The notes beneath the pieces were generated by a model. The model searched no databases. It had not been told where the DNA came from and saw only the letters and a program-made list of their open reading frames with translations. A stretch of DNA of 64,000 bases from Branchiostoma belcheri (taxonomy: Eukaryota > Chordata > Leptocardii > Amphioxiformes > Branchiostomatidae): contig NW_017803424.1 of NCBI RefSeq assembly GCF_001625305.1, forward strand, positions 110,352-174,351. The letters are read 5' to 3'. The position numbers and the translations under genes are program-made. How positions within the stretch are numbered: position 1 is the first letter of the stretch; each line of letters opens with the position of its first letter. Of this stretch, positions 38,101 through 51,647 are shown piece by piece.

Positions 38101-41100
38101 GTGCTTACTTCAGACAAATGTGCTATGTTTCAATTTCATTGTGCCAAATCCGTCACTATTCGTGAGTATTTTGACGCCACTATTCGTGTATATCCGAGTG
38201 AGGTAAATGGATATAGATACAATGTAGATTTGTTTATATATTAAAGACGTTGATCTTAATGTTTCTTTTTTTGTGTATTTGGTTAGTGTTTTGCTCTTTT
38301 ACCTAGATGATGAGACAAGAGCTTTTTAAACACACGCTCTATAAACACAAGGATCGTATAAACGTCCATTTGACCTTTCTTGCGTCGCCCCCCAAAAAAG
38401 CATGCCGAAACCCCTTTTGTATGAGGGTGTTATTCCCTAATTGACACACAATTACCGTCTCATGTGTCATAAAAAGTATAATTCTTGCAGATAAACGTGT
38501 ACTTAAATACAATTTCAGGGCAATATTTTACCTTCACAAAATCGTTGGCTACCTTAATCTACATACCTCAAAGGGGCGAACCTTGCTCCGATAGAAGACA
38601 AATTCTCCAGGAAGAATGACGTGTGCCTGCTTGTCCCAAGCACCACTGAAACATTGATTAACGTAAATGTGCCTTACATTAACAATATACGTATCTACCT
38701 TTGCATCCAACAGTGTTACAATATCCTTTTTCCTATGTAAGGTATTCGCCCATCAACCCCCACCCCCAGCAAAACACATAAACCTTTCATGTAGAATCTT
38801 GATAAACCCATACCAGCTAATAATCTTATAATCTGCCATATTTTATACATGTTCCAATGAACTATGGCTTGACTACTTTAAACTAATGCCGGGTACGGTT
38901 CGGAATATAAACGTGACATTTTGACGTTTCGCGACCAATGCGGCACTACTGGGACATAAATGTATCAATGCCAGAAAGTTAATTTTTTAATGCACAGACT
39001 GGTAGTCAAGGCTTTAATAGTAGTAAAAGAGATAAATTTGGGACGACACCTACTCTAGTGAATCAAACATGACGATGTGAGGATCTCCCGAGGATGTGCA
39101 CGTAGCCCCGACTGCATCAATGGTTCGAACCTAACGGGAAAATAAACATAAGAATCTTATATCATAATCTAAACAAAACTGACTTAAATTCGCCATAGGT
39201 ATTTTTATTTGTAATTATCTAAGTTATATAAGTATCTGTTCATAGTAAACGAAAGGGAGCAGTATTTCATCAGCGTCAAAGCACAAACTACTACAACAGG
39301 CAAAGCCATTTCAAAGTATGCCATCACACGATGATGTTACAAGTGGATTCAAAGTCATCAAAATACAAGTAAATCAGTGGTGCTAAAAATGCATATTTTA
39401 ATGAGTGCTAAAAAGCCGTGGTACCTCAATGTTAAAATTCGGCGTGTATCCATGGAATACATGAGGTGTATTAGGGCCCACAGGGTTAATGGCGATTTTT
39501 CCAAAGTTAATATACAGCAGCTTGTTCCCATCACTCTGTCCGTCCCTTACAGCTTTTATCGTAATTTCACCCTCAGACCAGCGGTCAGAAGACAGTCTCA
39601 CATGACAGCCATGCTGCATACTAAAGTCAGGGTCACCTGCCATTGGTATGTTCAGTAAACAGGGGTCACGATTGCATACAAATGGCACACGATTAGTCAC
39701 TTTGATTTGGTACTCTTCTCCAGCTTCTTCCAGAACGATACGATGAGTTTCTGCCTGTAAAATATAACATGAAGTGAGAATTGCTATCATTTAAAAGGCA
39801 CTAAAATCATAGACCTGTAGAATTAAGTATTTTTCCAAAACCATAGTATATGTGTATGCTTCTTAAGAATTAATAAGTTAAGTTTTTTTAAAATGTATCG
39901 TGTATATATGTCATTAAACTTGGTGGATCACAGTTTAATGTTTACTAGAGACAAAGTATTCTTGCCTGAATTCCTGTGTGGTAGGAGTTGCTTTGCCGCC
40001 AGGAACTAACTGTAGAAGGGGTATCCTCCCAGAAAGATCTGACAACACAGGACACCTGGGAAGGAAAGAACATTTTAAAAGGCTAAACATCTGAAATGAT
40101 GTATATTACAATGAGGAAACATGGGAAGCCGAACGCTAAGTGGAAACAACTTAAAATCTGTCGAGATAGATAAACATCTGATAAAATTCAAATAAAATTC
40201 AAATAAAATTCAAATAAAATTCAAATAAAATTCAAATAAAATTCAAATAAAATTTCTAGATATAAAATTAAAATCAAGGACCGAAATAAGGTCATATGTG
40301 TACTTTTAAATTCGCAAGTTTAATTAGCTTTTGTTCTAACCCCTAGAATACCCTTTATTGTTAAGACATTTCTGCAATTGGGCGGATAACGATATCAACT
40401 ACAGTATGATTTATGCCCAAAATGATCTTGTTTGAATAATTAATTCCAAAAATTGTATAATGCGTCAGTACGTAGCTGGTATGTTACGCCGAAAGGAGGT
40501 TATACCGGCTATAAAGATACAGATACTTCGGCGACGGTATGAAGGCTTGGAACTATAGTTTAAACCTATATCAAAAGCATGAACATGAGGCGATCTTACA
40601 TCTTTCCCCATCTTTGAGTCCCAGCCGGGTTGGCTTAACCTGTTTTCACCCATGTATTTTGCGTCCAGAGTTGCACGCCTCTCTCCAGCTGTAAGGGTCT
40701 TGTTCGGTACCTCCGGAAAATACTCGTTGTCAAACAAGAACATCACTACAAACCGCGCCGAGGGATCATCTCGGTACTTGACCTCACAGTCAAACTCAAC
40801 CTTGTTATTTCTGATTTCAGGTGCGTGTAGGACAGGGTTGTCAGTTAGCACTGGAATGAGAGCTGAGGATAAAGAGATATTAGTATAGTCTTAAATTACC
40901 CTCAATCTTAAATGTCCCCAATCTAACAATTTTGTTTATCTGCGCTTTGAATGCACTTATGAATAAACATTATATTATTTCAATTATATGCATATATATC
41001 TATATAACACAACTTGTCATAATCATGTTGGTACCAAAAACATTTAATATATTCATATTTCACTCCATACAAATATGTGTAAATGAAATACATAATATTG

Positions 41101-44100
41101 CTCAATGTCACTTGTTCTTCTTCCACACTTTCAGCCATTTTGATAATGGATACAACATCTTTATTTTTTGACCATATTACTAAAAATTAGGCATGAAGGA
41201 AGAGTGGGCAAATACTCTTCAACATTTTTCATGTTTTTGTAAAAAACATTTTGGGGGAAATTAGTGGCTTAATGATGTTTTGAGGGCCCCATCCATACTA
41301 TCCTGATATGCTAGATCTTTCCAGCTGGTCTTTCGAATTGTTTTCCCATAGGCAAACTACATATAATCATAAACCCACCCCGTGAAATACCCGGCATGCA
41401 TTAATGGATCTGGGTGGGCGGGCAGTGCTACCAGTACCGTAAAGACACTGGGGGTATATATGGTCTGGTTGCCAGGCTATCCTGAAGTAATTAAACACTC
41501 TTAGGGTTTATATTCCTATTACGTATTGCTATATTGTTAATAGGGTTTAGGGATTTTCTAATATCCTATATTGTACCAACTTGATAAAGTTTTTTTCGGA
41601 AAGATATTGTATAGATTTAAATTTTTGCTGTATGCTGTTCTTGTTCTTTGTGTGGTTTAGTCCGTCCGTTGTACTTACTTTCTAGTTCGCTGGTCATTGT
41701 GTGTTTACCAAAGTGATTAGGTTCCTCAGCTCGTATTGCTTACTTCCGTATTCTTGATACCTTCGCCAAGAAGGTTATGTTTTCAGAAGCGTTCGTGTAT
41801 GTGTGTGTCCGTCACGGGACACGCTAACTTGAGAAGGCTTAAATGGATTGTCTTGATACTTGGTAGGTGGGTAGGTCTTGACCTGGAAATGATTAGATTT
41901 TGGACCCCTTAGCGGCTTGTTATGATACTGCAGCTGAACTTCCGGTTTTGATATCTCATGATCTAGACATGCTAGGGTGACGAAATTTGATGGTAGGTAG
42001 CTCTTATGCTGGGGAAGAAGTGACGTGAGTTTGGGCCCCTTAGCGGCTTGCTCTGGAACTGCAGGGCTATCTGTTTTGAAATATTCAAAAGAGGATAACT
42101 CAAGAAGCGGTTGGCGGATCGTGATTTTTGGTATGTAGGTAGCTTCCGTGATGCTTGATATAATAATATGTGAATTATGCAAATGTGGATGTAATTTGCA
42201 TAATTTATGAGGAAATTCTATAAATCAGCTGCATTCCATGATAGGACTATTGAAGCTTGTGACATTGGTAATTGAGAACGAGAGAAACACAGGCAGATAT
42301 CGATTATGTAAATAAAGACTTAATTTGCATAATCAATAAGAATAATTGAATAATTGAATACTTCCGGTATGTAAAAGTTCAGTGAAGATGAAAATCATTA
42401 AACATAATGTATTCAAATCAGGACCTCATTTGCATAACTTATGAGAAAATGCTAGAACGGTTAATATATGACTGTCTTTTGGTTGAAAATATGATAAATT
42501 GATATTATTCATAAAAATGAGGATCCTATTAGCACAATCAGGGGAATAATCTACAAATTGTCAGTCATAAAGACTAACATCATTTGGCGAAGGTATAAGG
42601 TTGGGGAACTGTAGTTTTGGCAATGTTTAATTTTGTAGGATTGTTGTGACTGAATTCAAGTGTTAACAAATGCCATTATTAACCAAGACATGCGTGGTGT
42701 GACCTCTTTTGCCAACTGATACAATATATGCAAATTAGCCCTAATTTGCATATTTGAAGTGACAAATGTACATAATTAGTCAGTTTGGACGGCTTACATG
42801 GTTTGGCAAAGGTATGTCAGAGATCCTGCTTGTATATAACCAACAGTATTATATGTTGTCCACGCCAAATGATAAAGATTTCATCACCGTACTGGTTTTC
42901 TTCATTTTTGGAACCCCATGTATACCAGGAGCGTTGTATGTCACAAGATAGAGGCTATGTGAATAATTTGCATAAAGATTTTGCTAATGAGCAGGACTGT
43001 AAATGTAAGCCATTTACAGGTGATCATCACCATGCATAAGATTAACAAAAAGCACTAGATATGTCATGGAGGTATGAGATCGCCGAACTCTAGTTACATC
43101 TACCTTTAAATTGTTTCCATTCTACTCCTGTCTTATAGACTTTATCTATTTTGAATTAATTTAATTTTCGCTTGTGGTTGGCTGATGCCAGCGGGAAAGT
43201 TTACAATGAGGGAAACTAAAACCCTGGCTCTTCATTCATTCATTCATTTCATTTATTCATTCATTTATTTTATTTAACTACAGTAGTACGCTCAGGTCTA
43301 CTGACCTGGTTTTCAGGTATCTCGGGGGTTACATGTATAAAATACACAATAAACATTGGAAAACACATTAAGCATATACATAACAATTTCAACTCAACAT
43401 ACATAATAATCATAAAATCATTTGCCACTCAAGTCCCACTCACAGAGAGTCTTTGAAAGATGTTAAAGTTGAGAGCTGTCTTTGAGGCTTGTCCATTAGA
43501 TGCTTGTGATCCTAAACTCTCTGTATTGATTGCTAAGTTTGACTTAAATCTGTGTATATATGATATTATCTACACTTAAATATATTATTATTTTTCCTTT
43601 CCCGCAGAAAAGATGGGCTGGGCCCCAAACGGTGTGCATAAGGGTTTTGTCTCTAACAAATTTATTTGTCTTTACAGCTGTGGATGGGCTGTTTGTGGGT
43701 AGTAGGTGTACGTGTGGGTGGTAAGTGCTGCTATTAACTCAAACCTAGTCAACTATGTATTTATTGCCCCCATGACATGTCATGGAGGTTATATTTTCAG
43801 TTGCGTTTGTCCGTCTGTTAGTCAACAAAATAACTCAAGAACGGCTGAATGGATTGGTTTCATACTTAATGTGTTGGTAGGGTGTGGCAAAAACTGGTAA
43901 TGATTATATTTTGGGCCCCCTAGTGGCTTCTCTTGGTACTGCAGCGCAACTTCCGGTTTTGATATCTCGCGATCTGGACCTGTTAGGGTCATGAATTTTG
44001 AATGGTAGGTAGCATTTTTGCATATTCGCAATAATTTGCATATTCGCAGTGAAAAATGTATAATTAGTCGACTTGGAAGGCAAACATGAGTTGGCACAGG

Positions 44101-47100
44101 TATGTCAGAGGTCGTGTTTGCATATAACCAACAATATCATACGTTGTCCTTGCCAAATGATTAGGGTTTCACCAGTGTGTAGACGTTATGTGAATAATTT
44201 GTGTAAAAATTTTGCTAATGAGCAGGATTGTAAATGTAAGCCATTTATGTGATCATCACCATGCATAAGATTTACAAAAGCACTAAATATGTCATGGAGG
44301 TATAAGATCGCCGAACTCTAGTTTAGAAATAAAATTCAACTCACACAATAAGATGTACCAGAAATGTTTTACTGGTAGGATGTACCAGGCAACGATATAG
44401 TTTTGTTTGCCACAGTCACGTACAACACAAATTTAAAACTGGTGTCCCAGGGGAGATGATTAACATGTAGCACAACAACTATGCATGAAAAACAAAACAC
44501 CATACATCTGCATGGATATATGGAAACTTGATAATGGCAGATGTGTAATGGTTCCAGTCTAGTTCCAGTCAAAGAGTAGGGTTGGTGTTCCATGGGGAAA
44601 ACTGAGGCTAGAAAGGAAGGCATTGAAGCCAGTCTAACTATAGTAGATTTTACCATCTTTAGTCTTTGTGTGGGATGTGTTTAAAATGTATTTTATGTGT
44701 GTCCACATACCCTAGATATGATCATAAGACATGTTAGATTTTTCAATCATGGGTTCAAAAAAAAACAATGTAAGTCATGTGATGCTTCAGTCCCAATTTA
44801 CAAAAGGGGCCCTGGCGGGTAGTTTCATGGCACTTTCGGGCGTCCCGAGCTGTTTTATTGCACTTTCGGGCGTGACCCGGAGACTTGGACTTCTGTTCAT
44901 AAATGAATACATTGTTCCTAAGACTAGATTTTGCTTGGCGCCTAACGGTAAATTAGGACGAGCTGGCTACAATTAACGCTGATATAAAGTAGCGCATAAC
45001 ACTTAATGAAAATGGCAGGCGGGCCCTCATCATTGCTAACGTACCAATGTAGGTGTTCTTTAGACGATAGGTCTTTGCGCAGACGACGTCTTTGCGTAGA
45101 CGACACAGGTCTTTGCGCAGAGGACGTCTTTGCGTAGACGACACAGGTCTTTGCGCAGACGACGTCTTTGCGTAGACGACACAGGTCTTTGTGCAGACGA
45201 CGTCTTTGCGTAGACGACACAGGTCTTTGCGCAGACGACGTCTTTGCGTAGACGACACAGGTCTTTGCGCAGACGACGTCTTTGCGTAGACGACTCGGGT
45301 CTTTGCGCAGACGACGTCTTTGCGTTGACGACACAGGTCTTTGCGCAGACGACGTCTTTGCGTAGACGACATAGGTCTTTGCGCAGATGACGTCTTTGCG
45401 TAGACGACACAGGTCTTTGCGCAGACGACGTCTTCGCGTAGACGATACAGGTCTTTGCGCAGACGACGTTTTTGCGTAGACGATACAGGTCTTTACACAG
45501 ACGACGTTTTTTGCGTAGACGATACAGGTCTTTGCGCAGACGACGTATTTGCGTAGACGACACAGGTCTTTGCGCAGACGACGTCTTTGCGTAGACGACA
45601 CAGGTCTTTGCGCAGACGACGTCTTTGTGTAGGCGAGACAGGTCTTTGCGCAGACGACGTCTTTGCGTAGACGACACAGGTCTTTCTTTGTGCAGACGAC
45701 GTCTTTGCGTAGACGACACAGGTCTTTGCGCAGACGACGTCTTTGTGTAGGCGACACAGGTCTTTGCGCAGAAGACACAGGTATTTGCGCAGAAGACACA
45801 GGTATTTGCGCAGACGACACAGGTATTTGCGCAGACGGCGTCTTTGCCCAAATGACGCAGGTGTTTGCGCAGGCGACGCAGGCGTGTACTTGTGGGCAAC
45901 GGCACAGACCTTTGCTATTAGCTAGCTACACTGCACACTGATTTGTTCAGCCGTAATTAGGTCATCTCTCCTACTATATACTAATCGCCGCTCTGCCAGT
46001 TATTGAATACAACCCCATAGCGGAAGCGCGTGGGGGGGGGGGGCGACCCAATTGTAACATGATACTGAATCGAGTGAAGGGGGAACCTCAAAGGATTTTC
46101 TAAGAGAACGTAATCACTTTTTCAGCACCTTGTATTGGCTGATTATGAGCTACAAAAATAATATTCCATGAAAATAGACTTACGTCCACATTCCCGAAGA
46201 AATGCGTTGTATTCTTGGCCATCTGGACAAGGTGCTTCGTTTCCTAGAGCAAGTCGAAATTATTTTTATTTTAAATACAAATCACAAATTCAGACAGAAA
46301 TCACATGGAAAACATTTGACCAGAACAACCTTTCAAACTAACACACTTCGAATTAGATACTGGCACTGTTTGGTACACTCACCCGAGGACTCTCTGCTTC
46401 AAAATAGAAATAGATTATATTACCCACCAACTTCGCTCCCGATTACAAGATACACATATACAAGAGTAGTTTAGTTGCATTAGAAATAATTCCAATCTGT
46501 CTTTTCTTAACAAATTGAAAAACTGTTATGAAAAAAAGCACACCTTTATAATATACATAATTTTTAAATTAAAGCAACAATTAAGAATCAGCAGTCATAA
46601 GTTAAATATTGAAGCAGGTAGATATTACAATATAACCCCTGACCAAAGGTTTTGTCTTTTTTTTGTCCAAAGCATATTAAAAATGAATTTTCACTTTGTT
46701 ATGAAATGCGATAAATATGATGTTCTATGTTATATGATATTTACATTTCTCGAATCAAATACAACAGCTTTTAAGAGCCTAGAATATATATTTACATGTA
46801 ACGATTCCCACAAAGCAAAAAAAATGATATAACAAACTGTTCTATTATAAGAAAAATACCGAAACTCATGATTAGTCCAACTCGATTGTAATACTATAAA
46901 AAAGACTTGTGATAGCCCTTTTTGTTTTTGTAAGTAGGATATGTTAGGTTTTATTCTACATTAGGTCTTATTGAACACGTTCATTTTATTGTTTGCTTTT
47001 TTTTTTTGTACTTTGCCATACATTGCACCCAGGTATGTAAGCGTGTCACACAGCTCGTTTCGACGGCGTCAAAAGTGTACCATGTGCAATGGATCTATCA

Positions 47101-48223
47101 CATTATTACGTCACAGTTTGTTTACCTGTTCTAAAGAACATTACAACGGTTAGTTAAAGAAAAAAATTCAAAGTTTTCAAAGTCAGGTATGTTTGATTTT
47201 TGCTGCGTCTAGTTTTGTTGACACAGCATTACATGTCGTAATGGGTGATTTAGTTGTGACATTAGACGAAAGTAGTACTGTATTAAAGGCCTTATATTAG
47301 GCTAACGCTACACAAACACACACCGCGCTACGCACCCCTGTACAATATAAACGTCGATTGACCGGCATTCATTGCGGTAAACTATGACGTAATAATGTAA
47401 TAGGTCCATTGTCGAGAAATAAAGCTCTTCTTTCTTTATAAAAGCTACTTTGCATATTAGAAGAAAAATGATAACAGACTCACCCGCACAATAAGAATCG
47501 CAATAACTTGTTGATACCAGGTAGTACACATAAAAGGTGTTTCCACCGGCGTCGCATGCTTTCACTTTGATGTTGTAACTGGCAGTGCAGCAGTCATTAG
47601 GTATGCCAAGGTTTGAACAAGCCTGACGGTCGACCTCACCATCACCGACTGTACACAAGTAAACAAAACATGTAACTAAATAAGTAGTGGGCAATTAGCT
47701 CATTACTCGATATAAATAACTGATTTCTAAACAGATCAATGTATTTATATTTTTGCCATATCCAAACTTCTAGCTTGACTTCCTACACAGATACATGTAA
47801 GAGGTTGATATTGTGTATTTGCACTAGAAAAGAATGTTTAAAATGTGTATTCTGCCTAAATGGAATCTCTACCGTGATGTTAATTTACAAATACAGAATT
47901 AGGATACAAACCTGCCGGGTGTTCCCCAACCATCCACATAGGCGAGTCTGTACCGCAGCGAAAGTCCTCCACACAACCGGTGGCCAACATTCCATTCATA
48001 TGGGTGAACTGGTACCAGCCCTCAGACAAGTGCGTATCACATATTTTAAGAAAGCTGTTTGGATCGGTGACATACTCTGTACTGCGGTGTGGCTCGTAGA
48101 TTTTGGTTGCCGTCAAGCAAGGGTCGTCCGCACAGTCCGCAACTGCAGTATGGTGAGAACATTTTTAACAAAAACATGCAAGTTAACATTCATGACTTGA
48201 TCGTGAATATGTTATATCAATCT

Positions 48224-48266
<43 letters not shown>

Positions 48267-51200
48267 ATGATTTATTAATAAAAGACATTGCAGCCAGACA
48301 GGCTGAATTGCGCCTTCTGTACATACATATTGTGCAGGACACATTCAAAATATTTACAACATAGTTTTAAAATAATACATAGCTTTAAAATAATACATAG
48401 CCTTAAAATTATACATTAGTGTCAATTGCTTCTAATATCAGTTAGCGTTCAGGATCCGCAACATCGACGGTACAGGACTGTTCTTAAACCTTAGAGTTCG
48501 GCAGGTCGGTAGGGCTATTTCATTTATACAGTTTGCAAACCATTCATTCACAATTTAACAATAAGTATTGGTAAATATGGACTTTTCAGCATATTAAGTA
48601 ATTGCTTTACATTAGGATGACAAAAAGTTAGTAATACAACAATGTTATTACATGTGTGAGGAGAGGTGCTCGTTACTGAATGATTTCTATTTGCAACCGA
48701 TTTATAAATAATGAATGAAAGACCTTTATTGTACGTTTGTGCTCTAACAAGCTAAGTACAGGTCATGGATAGACAAGGAAATGGATACAGCAATGATACT
48801 TAAACTATACATACTAATGTGATCTACTATTTACATTGTTCGACTTCTTCTCGCTTCTTGACACAGTTATAGATGTACGAGCATATAGAATTAGTGATAC
48901 ATGGTTTGTCAAGTTTCATAAGAAATAGGAATTTTTCTGATTCATTTAAATGTGCAAAGCTGGGGAACTTATCTATTATATAAGAATATAGGGAATCTCT
49001 CTCATTACTATATAACGTACAATTGACTACGAAATGATACTCATCCTCAATCTTATTTAAATCGCAAAATTGGCAAATCCTTTGCTCTAGAGGAATGCGG
49101 TTGTGTCTGCCTTTTTCTATGTGGAGTTTGTGTGAACTTATCCGGAGTAATATATCACTGCCCACATAAACTTTCATATGCAAAATAGTAAAATAACACT
49201 GATCTCGGTGCATACCACTGGCGTGATGGAATGTTTTGTTACACATTCTCCGTCGATGACTGGCTGTTAAATAGCGGCAATACACTGTAAAGAGAATTTT
49301 CGTAGAATTTTTCTTTCGGACTTTTTTAATTGGGGCATAACAAATAAAAAAAGGAACACTAGACAGCCCGATTTTAATTGGGGTAAAAAAAAAACTAGAC
49401 ATAAGAAACATGTTTCATTTTACCAAAAATGAAACATGTTTCTCATGTCTAGTTTTTTGTCATGTTTCTCATGTCTAGCTTTTATGTATTTCTAAAAAGG
49501 AAATCTGACGTAATCCATCTTCTGAGGAAGCCCTCTACCCATATCCATGTGAGCAACACTTCGTTACAGAACCAAATCGCGTGGTCCGTCGTTCATGCTC
49601 ATTAGTTTTTTCCCCTCGGACATGTTCTCGAGCGGATAAACTTCCTCTTCGAATAGAACAGAGCATTAGTTTTGAGGGCGTGATGGGCAACCAGCCATGC
49701 CGTATCTTCGAGTGTGTTTTCCAGGAGGGGGTGTTGGACTGATTTAAAGGTTAAAGACCAAGGAACGGAGGGCTTGTTTAGACAAACACTTGGCAAGTGA
49801 GCATCCTTCGTCAGACGTGCGGATCCGTTGTACAGGGAACGCGTAGTGCACCCAAAGTCCCAATGATTAGAATAGGAGACGCTTCTATGAGTTCTAAAAC
49901 ATAAGGTTTGGGGTGCTTTGTAGTGAGGGCGTAAAAATACCTGGCCAGGTACCTTGAATAAGTTGTTTATTGCATTATTTGATCTGCCGGGTACACTACA
50001 GGTTTGATCCGAGAACAACCTTCTTGACAACCTTGGCTTGGGGAAAGTTCTCCGGCATCAAAAACTTCGCCCGTACATCACCCGTAGATCATCGGCTATT
50101 AAATGAAAGAGGGTAGTGTCAGGCGAGTCCATCACTGTCAGGGGAGTCCATCACTGTCAGGGGAGTCCATCACTGTCAGGGGAGTCCATCACTGTCAGGG
50201 GAGTCCATCACTGTCAGGGGAGTCAATCACTGTCAAGGGAGTCCATCACTGTCAGGGGAGTCATAGTGCCATAACCCAACATGTTATCGAGTTGGTACCG
50301 AACGTCTCTTTTTTTCTAGGTCTATCCTGCAGGAGTGCTTAATACATTAGGAGCGGGTTGGAAGGATGGAAAGCCTCTTTTTTACGTCCGACTTAAGTTT
50401 GCGCTGCTACAATCAGCAATGTATACTTTTAACATTCATCAAACAGTGGTTAGAGTTATACGTCATGGGAAATTCAAACTCCCATTGTATAGAAATTACG
50501 CAATTTCTTTAGAATTCGAAATGTTATTTAAAACCTGCAGAGGCAAGGACATTATAAATTATGGTCTCCGTATTTCACTCAGTAGTAGGGTTGTAATTTG
50601 AACCTTTAACAAACTTATTAGGTGTACTTTATTCAGTAAGTAAGCACACTAGAAAGCTACTGGATATCATAAACTGTAGGGGGAGGTATGTGTATCTGTG
50701 TATGAGTATGTGCGTGTGTTGTGTGTGTGTCTGTGTGTGTGTTTACGTGTTTGCAAGTGTGTGTGTGTAATAATATTTGTTTGTTACCTCCATGAAAAAT
50801 GGAGATATTGTTTTTGGTGTGTCTGTCTGTCTGTCTGTATGTATGTCTGTGTGTGTTTCCGCAACTTTGTGGTCAGCATAACTTTAGAACGCCTTTATGG
50901 ATTATGATGATATTTGGTATGTTGGTAAGTCTTAGGAAGACAAACATCAAGGTCAAATATGGGCCTCCTGGTGGATGACCTTGGTACTGCAGCAGAACTT
51001 CCGGTTTTTGTATCTTTTGTCCTGAACATGCTATGGTCTTGATGTTTTGGTGACAGATTGCTTTTCCTGTCAGGAATAAGTGGTGTGAGTTTGGTCCCCC
51101 TAGCAGCTTGTTCTGGAACTGCAGGGCACTTTCTGGTAAAATGTTTAAAAGCCAATAAGTCCAGATAGGAACAACATATTTTCATAATTTTTGGTGTGTA

Positions 51201-51597
51201 GGTAGCTGAGAGAGAGATGTACATGATTAAATGCAAATTATGCAAATGAGGACTTTATTTGCATAATTAATAAGGAAATTCTATAATTACAGTGTTTTAC
51301 ATTATACTACTTTCATACATGTAATGTATGTAACTTATGGCAGGCAGAACATCAAAAGATACTAATTATGCAAATGATGACCTAATTTGCATAATTTATG
51401 CAAAAATTCTATGATTTCTTAATGGTGAATGATGGGAATGTCATACTTGAGACATCTGTAACTTAATCAAAAGTTAACATACATCATGATGCATATATCA
51501 TGTTAATACAGAGGTAATTTGCATAATTAAAGAAGAAATTTACATTTACATATTAAGCCCATATTTCATGGAGGTATGAAGTCTCGGAATTCTTGTT

Positions 51598-51647
<50 letters not shown>

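Noticed and set aside
41775..42182. 135-codon frame on the minus strand, with similar frames at 43822-44097 and 50895-51245
   Set aside because: The peptides resemble each other only because they are copies of the same non-coding ACCTYC-family repeat.
44942..45905. Long open frames of 281-292 codons on the minus strand
   Set aside because: They are translations of the 38-bp minisatellite with no splice or domain support.
49602..50030. 142-codon frame on the minus strand
   Set aside because: No recognised domain, no splice context, and it lies in a repeat-rich first intron. An unidentified transposon piece is possible.
50119..50263. CRISPR-like repeat array
   Set aside because: The 19-bp units are contiguous without spacers and the window is eukaryotic.
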